Positions 37,201 to 46,700 of a stretch of DNA of 64,000 nucleotides are shown here, in pieces. The stretch comes from Ectocarpus siliculosus. Taxonomy: Eukaryota; Sar; Phaeophyceae; Ectocarpales; Ectocarpaceae. Location: positions 65,317-129,316 of the forward strand of contig FN649734.1 in the NCBI GenBank assembly GCA_000310025.1. The letters run 5' to 3'. Under the pieces are notes generated by a model. The model had not been told where the DNA came from. It did no database searches and was given only the letters and a program-made list of their open reading frames with translations. Position numbers and translations under genes: made by a program. How positions within the stretch are numbered: the stretch's first letter is position 1; every line of letters begins with the position of its first letter.

Positions 37201-39998
37201 CCTTTGTCCCACGGAGCACCGCAACAAGACCTGTCGTGATCCTGTGCCTGTTGTTACTGCCTTGCGAGTGGCAATACCGGTAATACGATTGTGGAATCAG
37301 GCTGAGTTATGCGGCCAGAGCAGCGATAATTATTTGAAATGTTCAGGTTCGTGCATTTGGGAGGGGGGTCTCTTTTCCACCGCTTTTCCTTGGTGAAGAG
37401 AAGAAAGCAGAGAGGCCGGGTTCGCTTGCTAGTTGCCCCCATGGTTGAAATACCGGGTCTACTATCATAATATACCCGACAAGTAGAAAGAAGCAGCGAT
37501 TTCCTAAAACTGCATTTTTGACAGAGGGAAAAACGAATAGCCAGAAAATCAGGTGCAAACAGCGTTACAATGATACTTCGAAGTAGGCAATATCAGCGAA
37601 GAGTTGACCCGACCGCGTGCATGTTCCACGACGCAATCCAAAACGTGGTGTCTTCACTCGGCCTTAATTCTCTGAGCCGAATGGTGTCGTTGCGGACACG
37701 TGAGACAGGCAAACTCGAATCCTGTTGGGAAAGTTAATGTAGCGGGAGTGTTTCGTCGCCTGGCCTGGATTGCCGGCATCTAGGGTGAGAGTTGTCTTGA
37801 TTGACTTACCTGACCGGAGACGACATCGCTCCAACCCTGATCCTCCACGTGGGCTCTCAGCAGCGCTGCGTAAACGGACTGCGTCACCCGGCATAAGTGC
37901 GGCAGCGCTCCGACGGCCGGTAGATCGCCCACCACAATCTTCAGGTATGTTCAAGCGTTGCATGCATGTAGGGGGCGTAAAAAGTATCGTCAATGGAGGG
38001 GGTACGGCACCCGACCTCGCTTACCTTCGGGAAGGGGGAAATGTATCGGTAGACTTGACTCTACCTTGCTGAAAGTGTCGTTTGTACCGCTCTGGATACA
38101 CGCTGATTTGGTGTTAGGTGTGGGGTTCTTGCGTGCCGTTGTGACATCAGCCATGACCATTAATGATATTTCCTACGGGAGAGTTTGATTCGATGTCGAA
38201 CACGATCAACGCAAGACTTCCACGTGCAGTTCAATCCCGACAGTCCTGGCTACGAAAGAATAGTAGTCTATGCCGACTACTACGAAACCACGATGTTTAC
38301 ACGAATTTATGGACACAGTTCCGCTCGCCTCTTGATCAAAAGCATCGCCAGAGACAGCCCTTGGTTCCAGCTTGGCAGCGTATACGCAAGTGCCCTTGGT
38401 ATTCTCCGGTGGCTTCAACTCCACCCTGCGAGCGAGGAGGTGGCGCAGGACAGGACAGTAGTAGGGCGCCAGAGTGCGTCCGGTTGGTGCTGATACCTCA
38501 CGGCCACAGAAGAGCTCTGCCGTACAAACCAAACCTTGCAGTTGCCGCTAGGTAGGTAGCGCAGAAGAAACCCTGCAGCCAACGTCGTCCACGATGGCAA
38601 CGTACCTTTTGGGTAGATGTTCTACTGTACAATGGAAGCGCTCGGGCAGAGGCTTCTCAGGATAATATGTACTTCAGTCTACCACTCAGTGGCACGCGAG
38701 ACACGGGTGAAAATGCTAATCTGCACGGTAGGTAGGCCACGTATTGTTTGTCCCCAGGTTCAGCGAGTTGCATGTCGTACAACGGTGTTCTTTGGATCCA
38801 TGCCTTTCCGGATGTATGGCACTCCCTAGGTGTCACCTCCTCTGTAAGTGCGACAACAGCAGTTACGTGCCACACCCACGCATACCCGGGATCGCGCGCC
38901 CTTAATACCACACACCCTCCATGGCTCTCATGATGCACTGTATAATCCGGACCATTGCTTTTGAATCCGAGGTGAAATGGTTGCTTTGGGAAAGAAAGAA
39001 GACAGCACTACTGTACCACCTTCTTTTGCTCACCTCAGACCACTGTTTCCCTTGTCCGAGAAAAAGTATAGAGCCGAAGGATCTCCCTGTCCCCCCTCCA
39101 GAAACGCGTTGACTCTTGCCAACGCCCCTTCGCTGTTGCCAAAGGACCGGATGTTCTGCGCCGTCACCTTGGGGAAAGAATGCGCCACCTTGCAACAACA
39201 GCGGCGAAACGTTTGCGCCATTGTCGCAGCAACGATGGGGGAGGGTGTGTCTCAATGCTGGCTTCAAAGACTCCATGCAGTACATCCCTATTGAGATTGC
39301 TGTTGCGGTATCTCGACCTGGTGCGGTCCTTCTGTCTTCAATTTTCAAAGAAAAGCGGGATGACACCCCGCATGGTATCATCAACCCTTGTGCTCAGTAG
39401 TGCAGCTCTCAAAGTCTCGGCCTCATGGCGGTGTGACCAGCTTCCAGAAGTCCCGTGCTGGAATGCATTCACAGGGTGGCAGATATTTGTCGATTCGGGG
39501 GGGAGGGACGCCAGCCTGCTCGGGGTTCCATGATGGTGCTGCACACTGGCGATCTCTGTACCGCTGTGTGGAGTCCACTACAGTATAACGTACACTGTAG
39601 ACAAGATTTAACTCTGAGGGTGCTACAGTGCTGTAGGGCTCAAAGTGATGCTTACACTTTCGTTTGATAACGAACTGGTCATCACGAGGCACGCTGCTGC
39701 TCTTCACGAGCGTTGATTCTGGTATTACTCCACACAACACTGATTCCGTGGGCACGAACATGTACGCAAGTCTACACGTACAGTTGTTCTTCCTACGACA
39801 TGTTCATACCACGCATACCACGCACTGGGTTTGACATACCTGACCCAGAAGCCAGTCCCATCTTCGATCGACGCTGACAGGCAGAGCGCTTCCTCGCCTT
39901 CTAGATTGACCGACCATGCCAACAGCGAGCCGCACCTTCGCTGTATCTACCTCCTCCCCCTGTCCGTATCTTTGTTCCTTACATATCCCTAACGACAC
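421..39998 (-). CDS. Axonemal outer-arm dynein heavy chain, beta type (DNAH9/11/17-like), 3' part outside window
   Basis: ATP-driven motor chain of the outer dynein arm, which slides doublet microtubules in the flagellum. I rebuilt 68 exons by matching the dynein heavy chain order and checking splice sites and phase at each junction; they total 3,878 codons against about 4,500 for complete family members. Order: tail (exons 1-21), linker (22-33), AAA1 (34-37), AAA2 (38-43), AAA3 (44-51), AAA4 (52-57), stalk (58-65), start of AAA5 (66-68). The beta-type assignment rests on AAA1 features such as [18 protein letters not shown] and [20 protein letters not shown] and on end-to-end similarity to the DNAH9 pattern; separating DNAH9, 11 and 17 is not possible. 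Exons average 171 nt and introns about 417 nt. Three introns use GC donors. The chosen start codon is uncertain; the core gene is not. Confidence 0.95.
1610..5649 (-). other. Dynein stalk and microtubule-binding domain (exons 58-65)
   Basis: Outgoing coiled coil CC1: exons 5649-5470 ([20 protein letters not shown]), 4978-4865 and 4618-4445 (ending [16 protein letters not shown]). Microtubule-binding domain: exons 3974-3819 ([32 protein letters not shown]) and 3317-3189 ([33 protein letters not shown]). Returning coiled coil CC2: exons 2786-2703, 2436-2303 and 1675-1610 ([20 protein letters not shown]). The domain binds the tubulin track and signals through register shifts of the coiled coil. 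Lengths match the usual stalk. Confidence 0.92.
5892..8398 (-). other. Dynein AAA4 (exons 52-57)
   Basis: Exons 8398-8279, 7717-7541, 7262-7137, 6837-6665, 6390-6204 and 5939-5892. Exon 53 carries [20 protein letters not shown] and Walker [17 protein letters not shown]; exon 54 has [16 protein letters not shown] and FMLTDSQ; exon 55 [13 protein letters not shown] and PDLFTKEE; exon 56 [19 protein letters not shown]. Exon 57 is a 48-nt exon encoding [16 protein letters not shown]. The Walker B position reads LTDSQ, with Asp where a catalytic Glu would sit, as is normal for this module. Confidence 0.93.
11086..11214. repeat. Foldback (inverted-repeat) element in dynein intron 47
   Basis: Left arm about 11086-11132 and right arm about 11160-11214 are near-perfect reverse complements. 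Both ends begin AAGCATTGA on their respective strands and share the ACAAAAGAG, GTCCCTGC and GTTGATG blocks. The right arm has about nine extra bases that look like a local duplication of CCCTGC. The loop is about 27 nt. No coding potential and no clear target-site duplication. It resembles a small MITE or a hairpin-forming intronic insertion. Confidence 0.8.
12948..12979. repeat. Short CAA/CAG-rich microsatellite in dynein intron 44
   Basis: A run of AAC triplets grading into CAG triplets, intronic and immediately next to the exon ending at 12985. Similar CAG- and CAA-rich stretches occur in introns near 1103-1131 and 14858-14881. None is in the inferred coding sequence. Confidence 0.8.
13729..16656 (-). 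other. Dynein AAA2 (exons 38-43)
   Basis: Exons 16656-16535, 16132-16015, 15313-15113, 14736-14608, 14234-14143 and 13867-13729. Walker A is GPAGCGKTT in exon 39; the Walker B strand [19 protein letters not shown] is in exon 40; exon 41 holds LVSNERIPL and [13 protein letters not shown]; exon 42 begins with [12 protein letters not shown]. In this family AAA2 binds nucleotide but is not the main hydrolysis site. The intron after exon 39 carries a diverged 68-bp tandem duplication. Confidence 0.93.
15861..15996. repeat. Diverged tandem duplication, period 68 bp, in dynein intron 39
   Basis: Unit 1 (15861-15928) and unit 2 (15929-15996) share GAATAGCA, ACATGCCTT, GCGAGC/GCGGGC, GAAAACATGG and GACCAT/AACCAT blocks in the same order with an identical 68-bp offset. 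The array lies just inside the intron, about 20 bp past the 3' end of the AAA2 Walker A exon. Confidence 0.8.
17058..19138 (-). other. Dynein AAA1, principal ATPase site (exons 34-37)
   Basis: Exons 19138-18744, 18301-18123, 17740-17477 and 17264-17058. The Walker A motif GPAGTGKT lies near 18845-18868, followed by [21 protein letters not shown]. Walker B, with the catalytic glutamate, is in [10 protein letters not shown] at the start of exon 35. Exon 36 supplies the sensor block [20 protein letters not shown]. All residues expected for hydrolysis are present, so the motor looks active. Exon 34 carries a Gly/Ala-rich insertion just before the CVRICDF-like strand. The donor after exon 37 is GC. 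Confidence 0.95.
19581..26479 (-). other. Dynein exons 22-33: linker (DHC_N2 region)
   Basis: Exons 26479-26106, 25749-25644, 25030-24929, 24748-24368, 23848-23706, 23275-23194, 22540-22440, 21889-21680, 21268-21161, 20745-20607, 20116-19989 and 19712-19581 (about residues 1468-2136). The linker is the lever that swings across the AAA ring. Diagnostic blocks: [107 protein letters not shown] and [12 protein letters not shown]. Exon 24 ends in a short basic run unlike the family, so its 3' boundary is slightly uncertain. All phases join without a break. Confidence 0.9.
26769..35921 (-). other. Dynein exons 7-21: tail (DHC_N1 region)
   Basis: Exons 35921-35466, 34653-34537, 34209-34036, 33765-33599, 32942-32741, 32351-32217, 31990-31727, 31347-31032, 30718-30585, 30256-30096, 29457-29334, 29065-28934, 28506-28240, 27981-27439 and 27071-26769 (about residues 303-1467). 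This part dimerises chains and binds intermediate chains. Family blocks seen include [68 protein letters not shown] and FEKY-like [10 protein letters not shown]. Low-complexity insertions interrupt it: a polyQ tract in exon 7, Gly-rich tracts in exons 14, 15 and 19, and an acidic plus Gly tract in exon 20. The donors after 30585 and 30096 are GC rather than GT. Confidence 0.9.
36457..39998 (-). other. Dynein exons 1-6: N-terminus of the tail
   Basis: Exons 39998-39840, 39167-39034, 38547-38502, 37938-37810, 37101-36964 and 36756-36457 (about residues 1-302). Exon 2 carries the short 'AFLEG...ALYFFSDKG' block that corresponds to 'LLDFLDSP...LLVYAEPGG' in DNAH9. Exon 3 is only 46 nt and encodes CKVWFVRQ, matching KAVFFLRE. 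Exons 4-5 match the QGWSDVV and [13 protein letters not shown] blocks. Exon 6 starts with a Ser/Gly/Asn-rich insert of about 70 residues before [20 protein letters not shown]. Exon 1 is the weakest: an ATG-opened stretch ending [10 protein letters not shown] with a good GT donor and matching phase. An ATG at 39917 in the same frame is an alternative start. Confidence 0.75.
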
Positions 39999-41777
39999 GA
40001 CTTTTGCTCAAAGATGCGGCGAGATTTTGTCTTGTGTTCTTCCGCGCCCTTCGCCGAACCAAGACTGTCGGCAGGCGTCACTTCAGCGGTATATGTTGTT
40101 TATAAAGTAGGGCCAATGAAACGCCAGGGAGTTCACTGAGAACCAAGCGGCGTTTTTTTTCATGGCTCCCCATGGATCCTCCCATCCTCCCGTCGCCCTC
40201 ATCTTGTGCCGTGACCTCGCGTGCCTCTCTTCCCGGTCAACTTTCTGTTCCTGCACTCTCGCCCAAAGGAGCGTGTGGGCGGTGAGCGAGGTGAGTGGTG
40301 GAGGCGGGTAGATTTTTCCGAAAACGTAGACCAATGCTTGCTGCCGCGAGCAACACAGCAACCCGTGATTGATTGACACAATTGCAATATGCACCGACAC
40401 CGTTCTTTCGGAGAGAGCAGCACGGCACAACAGCGGCTACGCTATACAGTTAGTTTATCGTCATGCCATGACGTAGCAGTAGCACCCAGTTGAGCATTTA
40501 CCTGGCATGGTGGCAATGGTCCAGAATCTGCTGTGTTCGAAATGGACAGTGCCGGCCAGCAGCTCGCATTTTTTTTTTTTGTCGTCGCACTTCAAAACAA
40601 AGCGCCTACAACACCGAGCATTTCTGCCGGACCCGTAGACTCCAATCCGTGGTCACACTGAAGGATTTCTCTCCCTGAGGTCCCCTACCCAGTGCTTGCG
40701 TGCGATATTCACAAGAAATCGAGGTCTACATTGATTTTGGATTTTATTTTAAACCTCTGCATACAGTAGTAGTTTGGGCTCACAGCCACCGGCATACATT
40801 CGTATGTATTTGAATCAATGGTGCTGCTGTCGCTTGGAAGCCTAAGCTCAATATGGAGAAGCGCGGCTGTAGGATTTGACCCTTAGGTGTTTCGCACGAG
40901 CAGACGTGCATTGAACGTGCTGCACTAGATCCTGATGTAGACTGACTCTGAAAACGGCAAAGAGCACCCCAACAACCACAATGCATGGAGATGTAGACAC
41001 GACCATATGGAACTGCATGCTTCGAGAGAAGAGAAAGAACCCAATTGTTGCCCCACAAAGCAGCGGTTGGGGCTCCACCTGCACACAGTAAATACCAGTA
41101 TATTAAGTAGCTCAATACACCAGACAATTTTTCCGCACTTTATGCATATGTTCAGGACAGCATCGAGCACAGCAGTACATGTTGTCGGGACGGCAGGAAT
41201 TCAGTCAGACAAATGCTTCGTGTTGTACACATCCATGGTACTGCGGTGTGATGCCTGTGTTCCTCTCCTCGGCCTCTGGCTTGCTGTACACATATCTCCC
41301 AAAACCCGCATGTCCCCTGGTGAAACTGTACAGCCTGGTACTGGAAAAAAATGCTGACTGGGCGTCAGTATAGAAAGTGCATTTGGGTACACTTTCCATG
41401 CTGAAGCCAAGTCAGCTTTCGTTCGTCGGGACTGTACAGCCTCTCCCCATGAGCGGACGCGATTTTTTCGGGCCCCAAAGAAACCTGAAACTACAGTAAC
41501 TGCGTATGAGTAAGGTAGGAGCTTCATGGGATATCTGACTCTTCCCGATTTCGTTCCGAAATCTGGATGTGTCTCAAATCCGAGAATACTACAGTATCCG
41601 GCAGGAAGTTCGTTGTCGATATTTTGTAAGCGGAAAATGAGGCAATGAGGAGAACCGAAGGAGCCCAAGAAAACCTGACAACCAACCACCCCAATCAGAC
41701 CTCACTCAATTACACCACGTGTTCATATTACGCAGTGTGGATCAGCGCTCCGACATAAACCGTAAACCCACAAGATC
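39999..41777. other. Divergent intergenic region between the dynein gene and the plus-strand exons
   Basis: No conserved coding segment on either strand. It should hold the dynein promoter and may hold that of the gene starting at 41778, if that start is right. A 12-base T run sits at 40569-40580. The 8-mer CTACAGTA occurs at 41491 and 41588, with related TACAGTAG near 40764. No TATA box or flagellar regulatory motif could be assigned. Confidence 0.5.
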
Positions 41778-42159
41778 ATGGCGGCCTCGCTTCTCAGAAG
41801 AGGGAGTTACAACAGCCGAGACATCAGGTTCGAGCTCGAGGCAACCATCGTCGTATTCGAGGTGAGTCGGTCCAAACCACAACGCGCCCGATTCCCCCTT
41901 GAAGCATTCTGTTACTAGAACCAGGGCAAACACCAAGTACGGTGACCATCATTGCAGTGGGAAGTGGTGTGGTGTACGCGGTGGTGGTTTGTCTCGCGGG
42001 CAAGCCTACCCCACCGACGCACTGCTCCGGCGATGCTTAAAGGGTTTTGCTGACGCTTCGATTGTGCAGGAGGAGAAGGCAGCGATGCAAAAGCTCGGCC
42101 CGAAGGTGGAGGTGTCCCCAGCAACCAAGCGCCTTTGGCAAGAACTGCAGCAAGAAAAG
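41778..42159 (+). CDS. Two exons of an unidentified protein, possibly the 5' end of the LRR gene
   Basis: Exon 41778-41861 opens with ATG and encodes 28 residues starting MAASLLRRGSYNSRD, ending at a strong GTGAGT donor in phase 0. Exon 42070-42159 has a GCAG acceptor, encodes 30 residues (including KLGPKVEVSPATKRLWQELQQEK) and ends at a GTCAGC donor, again in phase 0. The two join without a frame break. The product is basic and helical in character with no domain I recognise. Phase 0 would allow splicing to the LRR exon at 43767, but the 1.6 kb between shows no linking exon, so this may be a separate gene. Confidence 0.4.
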
Positions 42160-43766
42160 GTCAGCGTTCACATCCACAACAGCCGAGGGATTGGATAATG
42201 GCTGTAGTGGGATATGCTGTGAGCAAACGGGGCGAACAAGGCCTTCAACGCGACGAGATAGGCTTCGGTTCATCTCTCACCCTCTAATTGCTCTGCCCCG
42301 CCACCTACCCAGCCTACTCAACCCTTTGCTGGTGGTGTAGACCATCGTGCGCGGCACAGCTACAGGTTTTATTTCTTTCTTTTGTTGATAACGCGGCCAC
42401 CCTTTCCCCACAAGACGATATCGAAGGCAATTGATCATTCCAGCCATGAGACGCTTCATCTCTAGTGGGATTCCCCCTCTTTATCCTCCTTGTATTCTAC
42501 AGGCGCGGGTAACTCTGTCTGTGTGCGTTGTACATAAATTGTTCTGAAAACTACAGTAAGTTTCGTTGTAATCAGGAGAGAGTGTCCTCGATGACCCTAG
42601 ACTAACTCCCCCCCTTGTATCGTCTCTCTTTCGTCACACACACCCCTCTCTCTTCTCCTCCTGCCTGGAACACATGCAACCCCAACCCTTGGGCAAGATC
42701 GCTTTGGAAGGATTGTACATGCACGCCACTGGTAACGAGTACAGCCGCCCACAACCAGTATGCGACCGTGATATGAAAGCGCTGGAGATATTTTTTGAGG
42801 CAATGCATGGTAAGGCGCCTGGCGGTAGACGTGCGTAGGAAAGTCTGTGCAAGAGAAACTTGGAAATTGCAAAGTGTCCCATGCTTCTCGACTTGCCAAC
42901 CAGGAGAGCGTTCGCGTTGTTGCAAGATATCCCCCCCCCTTCACTGAAAAAAAAATCATTTGAGGCACAGGGAGAAGACGACAGGGTGTGGTTAAAAAGC
43001 GTCCGGTGGAAGTGTGTGTGTGGGAGTTTTCCGCCATATGTCCGAATACCACCTCTTGTAATATGAGTTTTGACGCATTGAGGGTATGATGGTGACACGC
43101 GGAGGGTGTGCAGCGGACGGAATTGATCGGCGGCACGAAATCGCACACAGCACAATAAAAATCCAGCGCATGGGCGTTCGATATAGGGGAACCAAAACCC
43201 ATTGAGTCACATCAATAGACATGAAACCTACGTGTGATGGCCAATTACTGTTTATAGTTCGACATATTTCACCGTTGTTTTGGTGGAGTTGAAGTCACCA
43301 GAGGACAAACTGTGAATTCCCCCTTGACTAAATACGCCCCGCGCAAATCACGTTTCAACAGGGCGTCGTTGGCTAGACTTGTCAGGGTGGCTAGGGAGAA
43401 CTGCCACAGCCAACACAAGAGGGGTACCGCCTTTCTCATGGTCAGTCGTACTCATTGGGAGTTGTCTTGTGTACTTTAGTTTGTGTGTCCTGTGCATGGC
43501 GTGACCACAGAGAGAAGCTAGAGTGATGCTCAGGTCGCGACGCGAGAGGTGAGGTGTCGTTTCTGTTTCCCGAGACGCATTTGTTTGGTGAAATGGCCTC
43601 CAAGGGATGGTCCCTGTTGGTAATTCTGTCCAGAAGCGCATTCCTGCCTCCTTAGCCATACTCGAGCTCGACCTCAAACGCGAACCCCAATCTGTCTCGC
43701 CAACATTGAACGAGAAGCAATCCATGGTGCTGGGCCGGAGTAGAGTGCGGTGTAGGCGACGTTCAG
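42160..43766. other. Unassigned stretch, intron or intergenic
   Basis: Long open frames on the minus strand (42597-43202 and an overlapping one in another frame) lack any family similarity and overlap each other, so I treat them as chance. CTACAGTA occurs at 42551. A missing LRR or N-terminal exon could be hidden here; none was convincing. Confidence 0.4.
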
Positions 43767-46700
43767 GGGCTGAGGTTGTCCGACAACCAGCTCCAAGGTG
43801 TGCTACCTGGCGCTGCTTTGACAAACATGCGCGGCCTGGTGACCCTCGACCTCTCAGGCAATGAGATTGGAGGTACGTCTACTTCCACGGCAGGAAATTG
43901 CCCCCATCTTCGCGCCTCGATGAAGCGCTGCTGACTGTGCGGCGTTGACTGACTGAACGCAAGTGGCATCTGCTGACACAGTTGGGTATTTTCAGATCCC
44001 TGCGTTAGACGCTGTGATGCCTAAACCAAACCTCGCTGTGCCCAAATGCAATCCTGAAAGCGTTGACAAGGTTATAGATGCCTCTGTTGAGGCTGAGAGT
44101 GAAAAAATGAGCGCTTGCTTTTGCAGTCCGGTACCCAATGTCGAATAGACAACCGCGACGTCCACGACGGCATGGTCGTGTGAGGCTTTCTCCTGCTTCA
44201 ACCCCGCACCACTCGTGCTTGCGGAGGGCGACACTGAGGATATTAGGGACGAGGGCCCCGTCCTTACATTCTAGCAACACACGCCCCACCTTCCTTGTAT
44301 GATACATCAAACTCGACATCTCAACGAGGGAACGCTTGACTACTGTTCTCGTGTTTGGTGCTCTCCCTGCGTGCAAGGTACCCTGCCTCCTGAGCTTGGG
44401 AAGATGGTCCACCTCCAGTATCTCCGCCTCGCGGTCTCGAAGCTGGAGGGGCCGATACCGGGCACGCTCGGCGAGATCAAGGGTGGGCCTTTGTCGCTTG
44501 ACATTCGCGAGGAGTGTTGCCATTGTCGTGGTCTGGCCTACATTTTCTCCTGGTGGCATTCAATCGGCGTCCTTGTGTGCCTGATCGGCACCTTTGCCAC
44601 GGTGTCTTCGCCTCAGAACCTAGATCGCACGTGTCGTGTCACGCGTTCCGCGGGTGTTGCCCTTGAACGCTCCCAGCATTGCGCTCGCTGCATCGGAAGC
44701 CAACATCACGGGTAGGAACACATGTCCACCGCAGCGTTGAAGAATCAACAGCAACGCTGCCCACACTCTGACTCTGAACGGCGACCCTGATATTCGTCGA
44801 CGGTGTTCCAAAATTTCTCCACTGGGATTCATGTTGTTGGTCCATCAATCTAACGATTGTTGCCACTAGCCCTGTCGAATTATTGGCTCACACGTGACTA
44901 CCTCTCTTCACGGCAACCATTTACAGGGCTTCGGGAGCTGGACATCTCCCATTCGAGGTTATCAGGTCCAATTCCGCCATCTCTCGGGCGGTGCACCAAG
45001 CTCTCCTTGCTAAACTTGTCCCACAACAGGCTCAGCGGTGAGCGACATAATCAGCGTGAACGACGCCCGCATTTGATATTCCCTGTCAGATTCGCATGAC
45101 ACAACGCGTAGTTTTTTCGGTTCTCCCGAGGTCGTATTTTGGAATTTGTTTTTGCTCTCCCCTCCCATGAACTGCCCCTTTGCACTTGTCAGTGACCAAT
45201 CGCAACAAGGGCTATCATAATGTTGCTCGATAACGCATTCCTTAAGGTGCAGCTACCACATGCAGCGACACAATGGTACATTGCTCTGTTTGCGGTAACT
45301 CGCTGTTGAATTGCTCGAGCTCACCTCGCTGAAACAGTTTGTCTGTTGGTCATCGCCCCACAACATAGACACGATACATTGACGGCGAAAGTACTGAGAA
45401 GCTGTTCATATTTGCCTGCGATGGTGTCGACGTGTGCTTTGTGGTCGCGGGTTGAACTTCCGCGCAGCAAATAATATCATCACAGTTGGGTTCGAAACAC
45501 TCACAGGGCGGCAAGGATGAACGAAAACCGTCCCAGATAGGTTGGGGAACGCGATATTAGTGTGTTCTGCGACGGGTGGGGTCGACTCTCTACGCCGGCG
45601 TCTCGGTAAACGGGAGTTGGAAACACAACGAAGAGTGTATGTTTCATTGCCATCGCGGAGATGGTTCCAACCACCCGCTTAGACTTTGAGGTCTGCCGTT
45701 CTACCTTCTAACCGGGAGCGAGAAAGCGGTCTTCCCTGAACTAGCTGAGGAATTCCGATTTTCTCTATCTTGGGGGCTTCGAGCGAGGCAGAAGAGAGAA
45801 AGTGTGGTTTGTCTTTGGTTGTCTCAGAGTATGATTTGAATCATGGCATGCCTCTTCGCGCTGTAAGGTTGGCTCGACCGACCAGCGAATGTGTGTTTGC
45901 GTGTAAACCTTCTCACCCCAGGCTCGATGCCGCCTGAAATAGGCAACTTGCGAGCACTGCGGGAACTTTTTCTCGGCCACAATCGACTCACGGGGAGAAT
46001 ACCTTCGTCGTTCGCTGACCTCGTGCGGCTTCGATTGCTGAGCCTCTCGTGCAACCGTCTAGAAGGTGAACAGGTGGTGAGGTTGTGCCATGCTCGGTGG
46101 CGAGCGCCAGGGCTTTAATAGTTCATGGTTGCATCTGAAGACTTGGGGAGCACAATGATATGAAGACAACATATTGTATATACAGTAGTAGAGGCGCAAT
46201 GAAACCCAACAGCAACAGGTTGGAACGAAATGGCGTTGAACGGTGTCGGTGTGCACGATCTTTACTTTACTGCGAATATTAGCTTGTGCATGACGATAAG
46301 ACACTGGATACGCATACGACATGGCGAGTCGTCATGCTTACAAGGTAGCGCAATAGACCAGTTGATGGTTACAACGGTTCAGTAGCGATAAGACGGTCGG
46401 CGTTTCATGTACAGAAACGGTACGTGGCCCATTGATGGAAGCGACGAATTCCATTTGACCGTAACAACGCCCGCACCCTGACGAAATCCTCCCCCTTTCC
46501 CTGGCACAAAATCCCGAAGGGACTCTGTCACCCTGGCTTGGAAAGCTCACGTGCTTGCACCGGCTGCTGCTCGACCACAACCAACTGTCTGGTCGCCTCC
46601 CCAAGGCTTTTCAGAACCTTCGCCACATCGAGGTACGTAAATGAATATATTATTTGCCGTTTGCCTTGTTGTTGTTACTGTTGATATTTTGCTGCCTTTG

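Noticed and set aside
38727-38830. Possible N-terminal dynein exon ([18 protein letters not shown])
   Set aside because: It needs an odd acceptor and has no family similarity; the 46-nt exon at 38547-38502 fits better.
42597-43202. 201-codon minus-strand open frame
   Set aside because: No recognisable domain; it overlaps another long frame in a different phase, and composition is like flanking non-coding DNA.
43638-43680. Short LRR-like stretch (PASLAILELDLKRE) upstream of the first LRR exon
   Set aside because: The frame lacks the N and G positions of the repeat and no acceptor/donor pair in matching phase was found.
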